The notes under the pieces: generated by a model
Told to the model about the DNA's origin: nothing
Databases searched by the model: none
What the model saw: only the letters and a program-made list of their open reading frames with translations
Part shown: positions 25,701 to 35,386 of the stretch, piece after piece
How positions within the stretch are numbered: the first letter of the stretch is position 1
Layout of the letters: each line of letters starts with the position of its first letter
Program-made: the position numbers and the translations under genes
Source: an uncultured Desulfovibrio sp.
GTDB taxonomy: Bacteria > Desulfobacterota > Desulfovibrionia > Desulfovibrionales > Desulfovibrionaceae
Assembly (NCBI GenBank): GCA_913060505.1
Contig: CAJXRQ010000018.1
Location: 1-63,120 of the forward strand
Direction: 5' to 3'
DNA length: 63,120 bases

Positions 25701-27952
25701 TCTCCATGAATCTTCGTGGGCACTTCTCCTCTGCCTTTGATACGGAAGCGCTTTGTGCTCCGGGGCGGTTTGGCAAGGAAGCACGTTGGCTTATTGTCGC
25801 AGCATGCCTGTGCTATCTGCTGACGTTGTTTGCCCGTCTGAGTCTTTGGGGCGTGTGGGATAATCCTGCCTGCCGGGTGGGCAACGAATTCATCATGGCC
25901 ACCCACGATTCCTATCTTTGGCTGGCCCATTCCCGTGTGGCTGTTTTTGGCGACGGCAGGCCAATGGCGCTGTTCACCCGCTGGCTGCATGAATGGTTCG
26001 GACTGGGGCTGGGCGATATCGGTTTTTGGGGACCGGCCTTTCTCTCCAGCCTTGTTTCCGTGGCATGCCTGCTTTGGGGCTGGCTGTTGGGTGGTCGCAA
26101 CAGTGGACTGTTCGCCGGGCTGGCAGGGGCGTCCATGCCCGGATTCTACGCCCGCTCCCGTCTCGGCTATTATGATACCGATTTGTTTACCCTGCTGATG
26201 CCCCTGATGACGGGGTTCCTGCTGGCGTGCTGGATTCGCGCCAACGCGCGGGAAACATGGCTGCCTGACAACAGGGACGACGGCAATGGGGCACGATCCG
26301 GGGCAAGCTTATGGCTGGCGCTCGGAACCGGACTGTTCGCCCGTATGGCGGGGTGGTGGCATCTGGATATCGCGCATTTCAATGTGCTGCTTTTCCTCGC
26401 CTCGCTTGTTCTCGCGCTTCTGTTGGCCCGTTCCGGCCGACGTTCGGGCCTGCTCCTTGAGGCCGCAATAATCATTTTGGCTGCGTTTCCCGGTCTGGAT
26501 TCATTGCATTACAGTTCCCTGATCAGCACTCTCGGAGTATCGCAGATTACCGTGGGATCGTGCAGCGTTGTGCTGGCCACAGGGCTTTGCTTCATGTTTC
26601 AGGCCCGGAAACAGCGTCTTTTTTTCCAACTTCCTGTTTGGTTCCGTTTGGTGCTGTTTGCCGTTGTTCTTCTGTTGAGCGGCATCGCAGATCAGGCGGT
26701 AACCGCTCCTTTGAACAAGCTGATGCTCTATATCAAGCCCAGTGTGCCCCAGGGCCCGGTGCTACTTGAAACGCCCATATTCCCGGGGGTGGTGCAAAGC
26801 ATCATTGAAGCCCGCCATATCCCGCTTGATGAATTGTTTTTCCGCTTGTCCGGGTTTTCCTGGGTTGGTTATGCCGCATTGGCTGCCTGCATTGTGGTCG
26901 TGATTGCCCGCCCTCTCTCTTTGTTGCTGCTGCCGTTGGTCGTACTGGCCCTGTTGAGCTTCAAGATAGGGGTACGTTTTTCCATGTTCGGAGGGGCGCC
27001 GCTCATGGTGTTTCTGGGAGTGGGCCTTGCCGCGTTGTTACGGGCCTTCTTACGGCCCGGCGCGCATGGAAAAAGGCTGTCAGCGCTGGTTTGCACCGCC
27101 GCCGCTCTTTTGCTGGTGACACCGCTTTATCTTCGATACGCCTCGTTTCGACCTCATCCGGTGCTTTCGCCACCCCATGCCCAAGCGCTTCAATGGCTGG
27201 GAAGGGTTGCTCCAAAGGACTCCACTGTCTGGACATGGTGGGATTGGGGATATGCCTCTCAATATTACAGCGGCCTTTCCACGCCTATCGATGGCGGCCG
27301 CCACGCTGGCCCGGAGCTGTTTCCCACCGCCGTGGCCATGGCCACGGAATCGCCGGAAAAAGCCAATCGTCTGATCCGGCTTTGCGCACAATTTCCGCAT
27401 CAGGATGCTGCTGCCCTGTGGAAAGGACTCTCCGGGGCCGAAATACAGAAAAGACTCGACACACTTTCCGAAGATACACAACCGCTCAAATCGGTACCGC
27501 CGCAGTATCTGGTCATTTCCTATAAGGATTTGCGCATAGCCAGTTGGATTATGTATTACGGTAACTGGAACGTGCAAACCGGTGATTCCGTCACCCCCGA
27601 GATATATCGTTACAGTGCCGGTTCTTTGGGGTTTTCCCTTTCGGACGGCGTTGTGAAAAACGGTGGAGACAGGCAGGGACGCGTACAGACCGTGGATATT
27701 CTGGGCGTTGACGGAGTTGTACACAGGGAGTACGCGGAAGAAGTCGATGCAGGAGATTTTCTGGCCGGTGCGCCGCACATGGTCATCAACGACCTGACCC
27801 GGGAGAGCCTGTTTTTTGACCGGGAAAGCTATGACGCGCTCATGGTTCGCCTTTTTACAGAGGCCCCTGTGGGCAAGGATATATCGAAATATTTCCACCT
27901 TGTTGCGGACGGGCTTCCGTTCGTGCGGATTTATGAAGTACTGCAACAGTAA
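25697..27952 (+). CDS. STT3/PglB-family oligosaccharyltransferase
   Basis: A 751-residue membrane enzyme. About 13 hydrophobic helices (~25-480) precede a periplasmic C-terminal domain. The metal-binding motif GYYDTD places Asp160 and Asp162 in the first loop as in PglB. The acceptor-binding signature is WWDWG at 514-518 (family WWDYG). It moves a glycan from undecaprenyl pyrophosphate to asparagine of periplasmic proteins. Desulfovibrio PglB homologues are known to be active, and an N-glycosylated cytochrome has been reported in D. gigas. Here it is coupled to GspL/M/N-like genes upstream and a sugar aminotransferase downstream. Confidence 0.93.
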   Translation: MISMNLRGHFSSAFDTEALCAPGRFGKEARWLIVAACLCYLLTLFARLSLWGVWDNPACRVGNEFIMATHDSYLWLAHSRVAVFGDGRPMALFTRWLHEWFGLGLGDIGFWGPAFLSSLVSVACLLWGWLLGGRNSGLFAGLAGASMPGFYARSRLGYYDTDLFTLLMPLMTGFLLACWIRANARETWLPDNRDDGNGARSGASLWLALGTGLFARMAGWWHLDIAHFNVLLFLASLVLALLLARSGRRSGLLLEAAIIILAAFPGLDSLHYSSLISTLGVSQITVGSCSVVLATGLCFMFQARKQRLFFQLPVWFRLVLFAVVLLLSGIADQAVTAPLNKLMLYIKPSVPQGPVLLETPIFPGVVQSIIEARHIPLDELFFRLSGFSWVGYAALAACIVVVIARPLSLLLLPLVVLALLSFKIGVRFSMFGGAPLMVFLGVGLAALLRAFLRPGAHGKRLSALVCTAAALLLVTPLYLRYASFRPHPVLSPPHAQALQWLGRVAPKDSTVWTWWDWGYASQYYSGLSTPIDGGRHAGPELFPTAVAMATESPEKANRLIRLCAQFPHQDAAALWKGLSGAEIQKRLDTLSEDTQPLKSVPPQYLVISYKDLRIASWIMYYGNWNVQTGDSVTPEIYRYSAGSLGFSLSDGVVKNGGDRQGRVQTVDILGVDGVVHREYAEEVDAGDFLAGAPHMVINDLTRESLFFDRESYDALMVRLFTEAPVGKDISKYFHLVADGLPFVRIYEVLQQ

Positions 27953-27966
27953 ATAAGGATATACAT

Positions 27967-29100
27967 ATGGGAATACCTTTCATTGATTTGAAGGCGCAAT
28001 ACAAGCGCGTGCAGGATGAAGTGAAAAGCGGCATTGACGCTGTTCTGGAACATGGTGCCTACATCATGGGACCGGAAATCAAGGAAATCGAATCGACTCT
28101 TTCCGATTTTTGTTCGGTCAAACATGCCGTGGGATGTGCTTCGGGAACCGATGCCCTGACCATGTCGCTGCTTTCCTTGGGCGTGAAACCGGGCGACGCC
28201 GTGTTCACCACCCCGTTCACGTTCATGTCCACTGCTGAAACCGTGGCCCTGCTGGGTGCCACCCCGGTGTTCGTGGACATCGATCCCGTTACGTACAATA
28301 TCGATCCGGCGGACCTCAAACGCAAGATCGCCCAGGTGCGCGATGAAAAGAAGCTGACGCCCAAGGGCGTGATTTCCGTTGATATTTTCGGCGTCCCTGC
28401 GGACTATGACCGCATTGAACCCGTTGCCAAAAACAACGGCCTGTTCCTGATCGTGGATGCCGCCCAGTCGTTCGGCGCCACCTACAAGGGCCGTTCCGTG
28501 TGTTCGTTCGGCGATGTGGCTTGCACTTCCTTCTTCCCGGCCAAGCCTCTTGGCTGCTACGGAGACGGCGGCATGGTCTTTACGGACGATGACACCCTGA
28601 AGGATCTGCTGCTTTCCGTGCGCGTGCATGGTCAGGGCAAAGACAAATACGACAACGAACGGTTGGGCGTGACCGGTCGGTTGGACTCCATGCAGGCCGC
28701 CGTGCTCAAGGCCAAGTTTACGATTTTCCCGGAAGAGATCGAGCTGCGCAACAACGTGGCGGCCCGGTATGCCGAGGAACTGGCCGTGGTTCCGGATTTG
28801 GTCGTTCCCACGGTCCCCGAGGGGTGTGTTCCCGTATGGGCGCAGTATTGCGTCATGGGGCGCGATTCGGAACATCGTGCCGAATTGCAGGCCAAGATGC
28901 AGGCCGAGGGTATCCCCTCACCCATCTACTATCCGATTCCGTTGCACTTGCAGACCGCCTATGCCTCACTGGGTTACCAGAAGGGTGACCTGCCTGTGAG
29001 CGAGGATGTGGCCAGCCGCATTTTTGCGCTGCCCATGCATCCCTACCTCTCACATGAGCATCAGGATTTGGTAGTATCCACGCTGGCCAAGACGGAATAG
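27967..29100 (+). CDS. DegT/DnrJ/EryC1-family sugar aminotransferase (WbpE-like)
   Basis: A 377-residue PLP enzyme. SGTDAL binds the cofactor phosphate, the DAAQSFGATY segment holds its ring, and Lys193 in FFPAKPLGCYGDGG forms the Schiff base. The closest pattern I recognise is WbpE, which aminates a UDP-3-keto-hexuronic acid to give a diacetamido-uronic acid. It begins 14 bases after the oligosaccharyltransferase gene and probably makes a special amino sugar for the glycan that enzyme transfers. Confidence 0.93.
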   Translation: MGIPFIDLKAQYKRVQDEVKSGIDAVLEHGAYIMGPEIKEIESTLSDFCSVKHAVGCASGTDALTMSLLSLGVKPGDAVFTTPFTFMSTAETVALLGATPVFVDIDPVTYNIDPADLKRKIAQVRDEKKLTPKGVISVDIFGVPADYDRIEPVAKNNGLFLIVDAAQSFGATYKGRSVCSFGDVACTSFFPAKPLGCYGDGGMVFTDDDTLKDLLLSVRVHGQGKDKYDNERLGVTGRLDSMQAAVLKAKFTIFPEEIELRNNVAARYAEELAVVPDLVVPTVPEGCVPVWAQYCVMGRDSEHRAELQAKMQAEGIPSPIYYPIPLHLQTAYASLGYQKGDLPVSEDVASRIFALPMHPYLSHEHQDLVVSTLAKTE

Positions 29101-29104
29101 CCGA

Positions 29105-29413
29105 ATGGCGGTGCGCAACAGGACAGGCTTCGGCCGTTTGTTTCTTTTGGGATTGGCTTTGGCCTATCTGGCTACCGGGCTTGTGGACAAGCCCGCTCCC
29201 ATTCGTTTTCGGGAGAGAGCTGCCGTATCCGGGCAGGGCTCGGCTCGTGAAACCGATGGCCAGGCCGTGTTGCGCATGAACATTTTCAAATTGGGTGACC
29301 CCTTGTCCATGCAATTGCTTTCCCCGGAGGCCGCAGCCGAGTCCGGTGGCGAAAGCTGGAGCTTCAAGAGAGCGGTAAAACCGTTTGCCAACGGGGACGC
29401 CAAGGAAAAATAG
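29105..29413 (+). CDS. Small membrane-anchored protein of unknown function
   Basis: A 102-residue protein with a basic N-terminus, one hydrophobic segment (~10-27) that may be a signal anchor, and a hydrophilic remainder rich in Glu, Ser and Ala. No domain is recognised. It starts four bases after the aminotransferase stop and is followed by a strong terminator, so it is the last gene of the oligosaccharyltransferase operon. There is no N-x-S/T sequon in it. Confidence 0.65.
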   Translation: MAVRNRTGFGRLFLLGLALAYLATGLVDKPAPIRFRERAAVSGQGSARETDGQAVLRMNIFKLGDPLSMQLLSPEAAAESGGESWSFKRAVKPFANGDAKEK

Positions 29414-29440
29414 ACGTCATTCATTTCGTAGATCACAAGA

Positions 29441-29480
29441 AAGGCCCCTGCCGGTTTGTCCGGCAGGGGCCTTGTTTTTT
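29441..29480 (+). terminator. Terminator of the oligosaccharyltransferase operon
   Basis: AAGGCCCCTGCCGG and its complement form a 14-bp stem with a five-base loop, followed by GTTTTTT. It also separates the operon from convergent nhaB. Confidence 0.9.
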
Positions 29481-29499
29481 CATGAGTGGAACTTCGCGG

Positions 29500-31140
29500 C
29501 TACATGCCGAAGAAGTGCAGTGTTTCGTTCATGTAGTAGGTTGCGACCAGACCGGTGATGGACATGACAATGGTGTAGGGCAGCGCCAGCATGACCATAC
29601 GTCCGTATGACAGCCGGATGACCGGTGCCAGAGCCGAGGTCAGCAGGAACAGGAATGCGGCCTGTCCGTTGGGGGTCGCCACGCTCGGAATGTTGGTTCC
29701 CGTGTTGATGGCTACGGCCAAATGGTCGAATTGTTTCATCTCCATGGCGACGGTTTGCTGGATGGCTTCCGGCAGCTTGGCGATGATGTCCGCGCGAACA
29801 AGATGCGGATCGGTCAGGGAAGCCATGAGCGCCTTGGCGTCAGTCACGCCGGGAAGGGCGGCAAGCACGTTCACGAAGTGCATCTTTGTTTCCGAGATGT
29901 ACACGGTGGCAACGAATACGTTGTCCGAGATCATGGAAAGGATGCCGTTGGCCAGATAGTATGCGGCCAACTGGGTGTGCCCTTTCAGGCTGAGCACGAA
30001 GTGGATGACCGGGGCGAACAGATGGTTGTCGTGGATCACGGCTACGATGGCGAAGAAGACCACCAGCAACGCGGTGAAGGGCAGTGCCTCTTCAAATGCC
30101 TTGCCGAACTGGTGTTCCTCGATGAAGCCGTTGAAGGCCGAGAGCAGCACGATGACCGAGAGGCCGATGATTCCGACTTCCGCCAGATGCAGCCCCAGCG
30201 CAATGATCAGCCAGAGGCCCACGCAGATTTGAATGATGAGCTTCATCTTGCCGCGCACGCCGCGTTTTTCCTCGTCGCGGGTGGCCTGTTCCAGAAGAAT
30301 GGAACGGACGTTGCCGGGCAAAGTCGCTCCGTAGCCAAACAGGTGGAATTTTTCCAGAGTGGCGCAGGTCAGCAGGCCCATGATCAAAACAGGCATGGAT
30401 ATGGGAGCCACCATGATGAAGAAGTCCAGGAAGTGCCAGCCCATTTCATGGCCGATGAGCAGGTTCTGCGGTTCACCGACGATGGTACACACGCCGCCGA
30501 GCGCGGTTCCGACGGCACCGTGCATCATCAGGTTGCGCAGGTACGCACGGAATTCCAGAAGGTCTTCGCGACCCATTTCCACGGCCTCGTCATTGGCCAG
30601 GTCGTGGGATGAGGTCATGGGGACGCCGGAAGCGTAACGGTGATAGACGTTATAGAATCCGTAAGCCACGGAGATAATGACCGCCGTAACCGTAAGGGCG
30701 TCCAGGAATGCGGAGAGGAAAGCTCCTGCAAAACAAAACAGCAGAGATATGAGTACCTTGGACTGGATTTTGACCAGTAGCTTGGTGAAGGTGAATTGCA
30801 GCAGGTCTTTCATGAAGTAGATGCCTGCCACCATGAAGATGAGCAACAGGATCACCGGGAAGTTGTGTACGGCTTCATGATAGACGCTTGCCGGCGAGGT
30901 CATGCCCATGGCAATGGCTTCTATGGCCAACAGACCTCCTGCTGGGAGCGGGTAGCACTTGAGCGCCATGGCGAGGGTGAAAATGAATTCACCAATGAGA
31001 ATCCAACCGGCGATGAAATGCCCGTTGGGAACGCCGAACCAGACGATCGGGTTGATAATCAGGAAGGCCAGCATGCTGAGCTTGTACCACTGTGGTGCAG
31101 AGCCCAAAAAGTTGGCCTTGAAGGCTTGACCGAGAGTCAT
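29500..31140 (-). CDS. nhaB: Na+/H+ antiporter NhaB
   Basis: A 546-residue inner-membrane antiporter of the NhaB family with about 12 helices. It shows the family start ([15 protein letters not shown]), [45 protein letters not shown] and [20 protein letters not shown]. The last is the Asp/Thr-rich ion-transport unit of the IT superfamily. AAGGAGAAGC precedes the ATG. Sodium export against a proton gradient fits a marine organism; an NhaC is encoded 3 kb away. Confidence 0.96.
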   Translation of the reverse strand: MTLGQAFKANFLGSAPQWYKLSMLAFLIINPIVWFGVPNGHFIAGWILIGEFIFTLAMALKCYPLPAGGLLAIEAIAMGMTSPASVYHEAVHNFPVILLLIFMVAGIYFMKDLLQFTFTKLLVKIQSKVLISLLFCFAGAFLSAFLDALTVTAVIISVAYGFYNVYHRYASGVPMTSSHDLANDEAVEMGREDLLEFRAYLRNLMMHGAVGTALGGVCTIVGEPQNLLIGHEMGWHFLDFFIMVAPISMPVLIMGLLTCATLEKFHLFGYGATLPGNVRSILLEQATRDEEKRGVRGKMKLIIQICVGLWLIIALGLHLAEVGIIGLSVIVLLSAFNGFIEEHQFGKAFEEALPFTALLVVFFAIVAVIHDNHLFAPVIHFVLSLKGHTQLAAYYLANGILSMISDNVFVATVYISETKMHFVNVLAALPGVTDAKALMASLTDPHLVRADIIAKLPEAIQQTVAMEMKQFDHLAVAINTGTNIPSVATPNGQAAFLFLLTSALAPVIRLSYGRMVMLALPYTIVMSITGLVATYYMNETLHFFGM

Positions 31141-31538
31141 TCAGCTTCTCCTTTATTTGGATGAGATGGAGCCAATTATCCAGTATAATAGTATTGCAGC
31201 TTATGTAACGGGTTTACATTAATGAGTCCAGAAAATTCCAAATACAAGGGAGTTGCGGTACTGTTTTTTACATTTTGCGAAGTGATAAATATTTATGGCA
31301 GTTTTCCCATGAGTTTTCTTAATTGCTCATTTGTCGTCATATGGCTGTGACGCTGCGGGGGTAAATCCTGTTTTAGCGACAGCGTACAGAATCTCAGTGT
31401 ACAGAACCTCCCATCCTGACAGTTGGCGCGGCGGCCCCCCACACTTGCCGCCGCGCCAAACCTCTCTTCCGGGTCTCAAATCTTGTCAAACTGGTCCGAT
31501 TATGGTTCCCTGCCTTGAATCAGGAGAGCGAACCAACC
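31141..31538. other. Divergent region between nhaB and a glycosyltransferase
   Basis: No gene is supported in these 398 bases. AT-rich DNA lies next to nhaB. A 12-bp stem hairpin at 31423-31459 (TTGGCGCGGCGG and its complement) is in the leader of the plus-strand gene and has no T-tract. I see no firm promoter. Confidence 0.45.
31423..31459 (+). promoter_or_regulatory. Strong leader hairpin
   Basis: A perfect 12-bp GC-rich stem with a 13-base loop, 80 bases ahead of the glycosyltransferase start and without a T-tract. Confidence 0.4.
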
Positions 31539-32534
31539 ATGAATACATATATTTTTCTGCCCCCGGCGCGAAAACCGACCGGCGGTATCACGGTACTCAG
31601 ACAGATTGCGGATATTTTGCATCAGTCCGGGCGCAGCGTGCATCTTGTTGCGCGGGAAACGGGCGGCTGGCGCCCTGAAGGGCTTGAGGACGCCGCGCCG
31701 ACAATGGAGTGGAATGATCTTTTCCTGAAGCCGGGCGATCTGTGGCTGGTTCCCGAAGGGTGGGTCAATGCCCTGAGCCCGGGGTTGCAGGCCAGGGTGC
31801 GTTGCGTCAGCTACGTGCAAAACTGGGCATATCTGTTTTCCTCCCTGCCTTCGGGGGTGCAATGGCATTCCCTGCCAGTGGAATTCTTTTCCGTGTCCGA
31901 CCCTGTGGCTCGTTATGTGGCACAGGCTACGGGGCGTCCTTCCTTGATTCTCCGGCCGGGGATCAACCGGGAGATTTTTCATGCCCCGGATATTCGGCCG
32001 GGCGGCCGGGTTCGCATTGCCTACATGCCGCGCAAGAACAAGGCCCTTGCCGCACAGATCCGTTCCCTGTTGGAGCACCGGATCGGAACGGAGCGGGTGC
32101 GCTGGGTGGAAATAGAAGGCATGGACACCTTTGGTGTGGCCGAGACTCTGCGAAGCTCGCACATTTTTCTCATGACCGGATTCCCTGAAGGCTGTCCCCT
32201 GCCGCCCCTGGAAGCCATGGCTTGCGGATGCCTGCCTGTAGGTTTCTCCGGATATGGCGGTTGGGATTACATGCGGCAGGCCGAAGCAGAGCCGCGTTTT
32301 ATGCCGTGGTGGTCCCTGCGTGAGGTTCCCTGGAGCGGTAACGGCCTGTGGTGTGCGGACGGGGATGTCTTGGACGCGGCCTTATGTCTGGAAACAGCCG
32401 TGGGCTGGTTTGAGAATCGTGATGAAATCCTGCCGACCGTCTTGCAGGCCGGACAGCAGACCGCGGATACGTATGACCTTGAAGCGCAGCGGACCAACGT
32501 TCTGGCCATTTGGAAGGAAATGGAAGAGCAATAG
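31539..32534 (+). CDS. Glycosyltransferase (GT4-like)
   Basis: A 331-residue GT-B glycosyltransferase-like protein. It begins IFLPPARKPTGGITVLRQIADIL, a Rossmann-type opening, and carries the donor-binding motif FPEGCPLPPLEAMACGC with the paired glutamates. CAGGAG lies 12 bases upstream of the ATG; an in-frame TTG eight codons earlier is less likely. It is flanked by antiporter genes rather than other glycan genes. The sugar and acceptor are unknown. Confidence 0.85.
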   Translation: MNTYIFLPPARKPTGGITVLRQIADILHQSGRSVHLVARETGGWRPEGLEDAAPTMEWNDLFLKPGDLWLVPEGWVNALSPGLQARVRCVSYVQNWAYLFSSLPSGVQWHSLPVEFFSVSDPVARYVAQATGRPSLILRPGINREIFHAPDIRPGGRVRIAYMPRKNKALAAQIRSLLEHRIGTERVRWVEIEGMDTFGVAETLRSSHIFLMTGFPEGCPLPPLEAMACGCLPVGFSGYGGWDYMRQAEAEPRFMPWWSLREVPWSGNGLWCADGDVLDAALCLETAVGWFENRDEILPTVLQAGQQTADTYDLEAQRTNVLAIWKEMEEQ

Positions 32535-32550
32535 GTTTCGGTCTTTGTCA

Positions 32551-32591
32551 AAAAAAGTAGCCCCCGGCCGCGTATTGTCGCAGCCGGGGGC
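32551..32591. terminator. Shared terminator, mainly for nhaC
   Basis: GCCCCCGGC and GCCGGGGGC stems flank a 14-base loop. On the minus strand the stem is followed by TACTTTTTTT, which suits nhaC; the plus strand has only CTTTG. Confidence 0.75.
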
Positions 32592-32616
32592 TTTGTCTTC
32601 ATGGGGTGGATGGTTG

Positions 32617-34329
32617 TTACTCGGAAAGTCGTTTGCCGAAGATGCGCACGGTGGCGGCAACGGCAACCAGTCCCAGCGGGAGCACAACCGGAATGGGAAG
32701 TCCCAGTCCTGCGGGCAGGTAGCCGAACAGGATGGAGATGAGCGCCACGGTCACGGCGTATGCCAGCTGCGTTTTCACGTGATCGATGTGGTCACAGGCA
32801 GATCCCATGGAGGACAGGATTGTGGTGTCCGAAATGGGAGAGCAGTGGTCGCCGAAAATGGCGCCGGTGAGCACTGCACCCACGTTGATGACGACGTAGG
32901 ATGCGTCCGGTGTCAGGGCGTGGGCCAGTGGAATGGCCAGTGGCATGAGAATGCCCATGGTGCCGTATGATGTCCCCGTGGCGAACGAGATGATGGAGCC
33001 GAGGATGAAAATGATGCTCGGCAACAGAAATGCAGGCAGGGCGTCGGAGAGTACGTTTACCAGGTAGACGGCCGTGCCCAGCTCCTTGATGACGCCGGAC
33101 AGGGACCACGCCAGCAACAAAATGACTGCGGTGATGGTCATGGACTTGATGCCCGTGATCCAGGTTTCGATGGCGTCCTTGATGGACAGGATTTTTTTGA
33201 ACACAGCCATGACTATGGCCACGATGCCCGCAATAAGCGCTGCCTGGAACAGAACCACCGAGGCGTCGGAAGCCCCGAAGGCTTCGCGCATGGAGGTGAA
33301 GGACATGGGGGAATCTTTCATCAGCGCAATAAGTGTAGTGTTGTCCCCGCCCATGATGGCATCATATCCGTTGCAATAGAAGCCCAGAAAAGCGGCCACA
33401 ATCAGTGTGCCGATGGGGATAATGGCGTTCCAGACGCTCAATTTTACGCCAGTCTCAGGCTTCAGGCCGGTGGCTTCGTCCGAGGCCATGGGCTTGGCTT
33501 TATCGTCCAGGACTTTGCCGGTGGTGCGGGTGCGGACTTCTGCCTTGTGCATGGGGCCGAATTCGCGCAGCATCCAGATGGTGCAAATGATGAAGAATAA
33601 AATCAGAATGTTGTAGAAACGATAGGGAATGGTCGACACGAATACGCCATAGGCATTGGTGGTGATGCCGATGGATTCGTATCCGTCCCGGATCAGGCCG
33701 ACTTCATAGGCCACCCAGGTGGAGATGAGTGCGATGCCGGCAATGGGAGCGGCGGTGGCGTCGATGATGAAGGCCAGTTTTTCGCGCGAAACTTTCATCT
33801 TGTCCGTGACCGGGCGCATGATCGGACCGACGGTCAGGGAGTTTGCATAGTCGTCGAAGAAAATGAGCAGGCCCATGACCCAGGTAACGAACTGGGAACT
33901 GCGCGGGGAGCGGGCACGTTTGGCCAACGCATCCGCAATGGCCTTGGCGCCACCCATTTTGGAAACCAGGGCGATGAGTCCTCCGATGGCCAGACATTGC
34001 AGGATGATACCCGCATTCCATGAATCGGCCATCGAATTCAGAATTTCATTGGAAAGACGCATGAAACCACTGACAAATCCGGCGTAGATACCGCCCACCT
34101 TGTTCTCCAGCATGAAGCATCCGGAGAAAACGCCCAAGAACAGGGAAAAGACCACGTTTTTGGTCAGAAAGGCCAGAACGATGGCTACAACGGGCGGAAT
34201 AAGTGTCAGCAGTCCGAATACGGCGGCGTTTTCAACACCTTTGCTGGAATCCGCCGCCAGCGCCGGGCAGGCCATGGTCAACACAGCCATGGCGATCAGA
34301 AATAGTAGTGCGAAATTTTTTTGATTCAT
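32617..34329 (-). CDS. nhaC: NhaC-family Na+/H+ antiporter
   Basis: A 570-residue membrane protein with about 12-13 helices, the first resembling a signal sequence (to ~25). Family motifs include FFDDYANSLTVGPIMRPVTDK, DATAAPIAGIALISTWVAYEVG, FATGTSYGTMGILMPLAIPL and IFGDHCSPISDTTILSS. Members exchange sodium for protons or carry amino acids with either ion. The start at 34329 is preferred over a GTG five codons upstream because GGGG lies at suitable spacing. No partner gene. Confidence 0.93.
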   Translation of the reverse strand: MNQKNFALLFLIAMAVLTMACPALAADSSKGVENAAVFGLLTLIPPVVAIVLAFLTKNVVFSLFLGVFSGCFMLENKVGGIYAGFVSGFMRLSNEILNSMADSWNAGIILQCLAIGGLIALVSKMGGAKAIADALAKRARSPRSSQFVTWVMGLLIFFDDYANSLTVGPIMRPVTDKMKVSREKLAFIIDATAAPIAGIALISTWVAYEVGLIRDGYESIGITTNAYGVFVSTIPYRFYNILILFFIICTIWMLREFGPMHKAEVRTRTTGKVLDDKAKPMASDEATGLKPETGVKLSVWNAIIPIGTLIVAAFLGFYCNGYDAIMGGDNTTLIALMKDSPMSFTSMREAFGASDASVVLFQAALIAGIVAIVMAVFKKILSIKDAIETWITGIKSMTITAVILLLAWSLSGVIKELGTAVYLVNVLSDALPAFLLPSIIFILGSIISFATGTSYGTMGILMPLAIPLAHALTPDASYVVINVGAVLTGAIFGDHCSPISDTTILSSMGSACDHIDHVKTQLAYAVTVALISILFGYLPAGLGLPIPVVLPLGLVAVAATVRIFGKRLSE

Positions 34330-34655
34330 GAAAAACAACCCCACGTTTTGAAAATTGATTCGTGCACCCTTGGGCGGCCTCCCTCCTGCGCGTGATACCG
34401 AAAAAAAAGAAAGCTTCCACTTGCTCGACAGTCTTTTGAAGCGGGGCTTTCGAGTATCCTCTGTTTGGCTTTTTTTATGAAGTATATCAAAAAAACCGAT
34501 ACACGAGGATAAAATCTCTCTTTTACGATATCGCGAAAGCGGATGTAAAACATCCGTTTCAAGCCGTCAAGCGGGAGCGTTGCCGGGAATTGCAGATCAG
34601 CTCTTGATTCCGTATAGTCCCCGGATTCCGGGAAACCAAAACATAAGGATTCAAT
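34330..34655. other. Divergent region between nhaC and cyclophilin
   Basis: No gene is supported in these 326 bases. Contains the cyclophilin promoter (34590-34618) and a small CGGATG-TAAAA-CATCCG hairpin (34540-34556). No known riboswitch pattern was found in the nhaC leader. Confidence 0.45.
34590..34618 (+). promoter_or_regulatory. Promoter of the cyclophilin gene
   Basis: TTGCAG (34590-34595) and TATAGT (34613-34618) with a 17-base spacer; start codon 38 bases downstream. Confidence 0.65.
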
Positions 34656-35240
34656 ATGCGATACATAAAGACTTTGTGCGCGATGGCGGCATTACTGGTG
34701 GCATTGTGGATTGTTCCCGCACAGGCGGGACCGGCTCCGGTAGTGGTGTTGGAGACAACCATGGGCAAGATTATTCTTATGCTGGACGAACGCAATACGC
34801 CGGAAACAGTGAAGAATTTTTTGCGCTACGTGGACGAGGGCTTTTATGACGGGACCATCTTTCACCGGGTGATCAATTCCAAGGACATGGCCATCGTACA
34901 GGGGGGCGGTTTTGAATACCCCATGAAGCGCAAGCGTACCTATGCCCCCATCAAGAACGAGGCTCTCAACGCAAAGAGCAATGATGAGGGCACTGTGGCC
35001 ATGGCGCGGAGCACTGCACCGGATTCCGCCACCTGCCAGTTCTTTTTCAATGTGCAGGACAATCCCGTTTTCAACTACAAGGGGCCGTCAGATCCCGGCT
35101 ACGCAGTGTTCGGCAAGGTTATTCGCGGCATGAATGTGGTCAAGGACATCGCCAAGGTCAAGACCGGAAAAAAGGGAATGTATCAGGACGTCCCCAGGGA
35201 ACCTGTATATATCAAGAAGGCCTACCGCATGCATGGGTAA
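34656..35240 (+). CDS. Periplasmic peptidyl-prolyl isomerase (cyclophilin type)
   Basis: A 194-residue exported cyclophilin. The signal peptide is cleaved after PAQA (~24). The catalytic domain shows TMGKIILML, FHRVINSKDMAIVQGGGF (with the active-site Arg), EGTVAMARS, and SATCQFFFNVQDN. It speeds proline cis/trans isomerisation in periplasmic protein folding. AAGGA precedes the ATG. It has its own promoter and terminator, so it is a single-gene unit. Confidence 0.95.
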   Translation: MRYIKTLCAMAALLVALWIVPAQAGPAPVVVLETTMGKIILMLDERNTPETVKNFLRYVDEGFYDGTIFHRVINSKDMAIVQGGGFEYPMKRKRTYAPIKNEALNAKSNDEGTVAMARSTAPDSATCQFFFNVQDNPVFNYKGPSDPGYAVFGKVIRGMNVVKDIAKVKTGKKGMYQDVPREPVYIKKAYRMHG

Positions 35241-35259
35241 GCCCAGTCTGGACAGGAAT

Positions 35260-35303
35260 AAAACGCCCTTGTTCCGGTTGTCCGGAGCAGGGGCGTTTTT
35301 TTT
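35260..35303 (+). terminator. Cyclophilin terminator
   Basis: AAAACGCCC with inner TTCCGG pairs with TCCGGA...GGGCGTTTT around a short loop, followed by eight T. Confidence 0.85.
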
Positions 35304-35386
35304 ATGTGTTGCGTGGGCCGGATGAGGCATGGCATGCCGTTTCCGGGCAGACTTGACCAAAGGCAGGGGAACAGCCGTGCGAAATG

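Noticed and set aside
34330..34560. Possible lysine or glycine riboswitch upstream of nhaC
   Set aside because: Conserved core sequences of these classes are missing on the minus strand.
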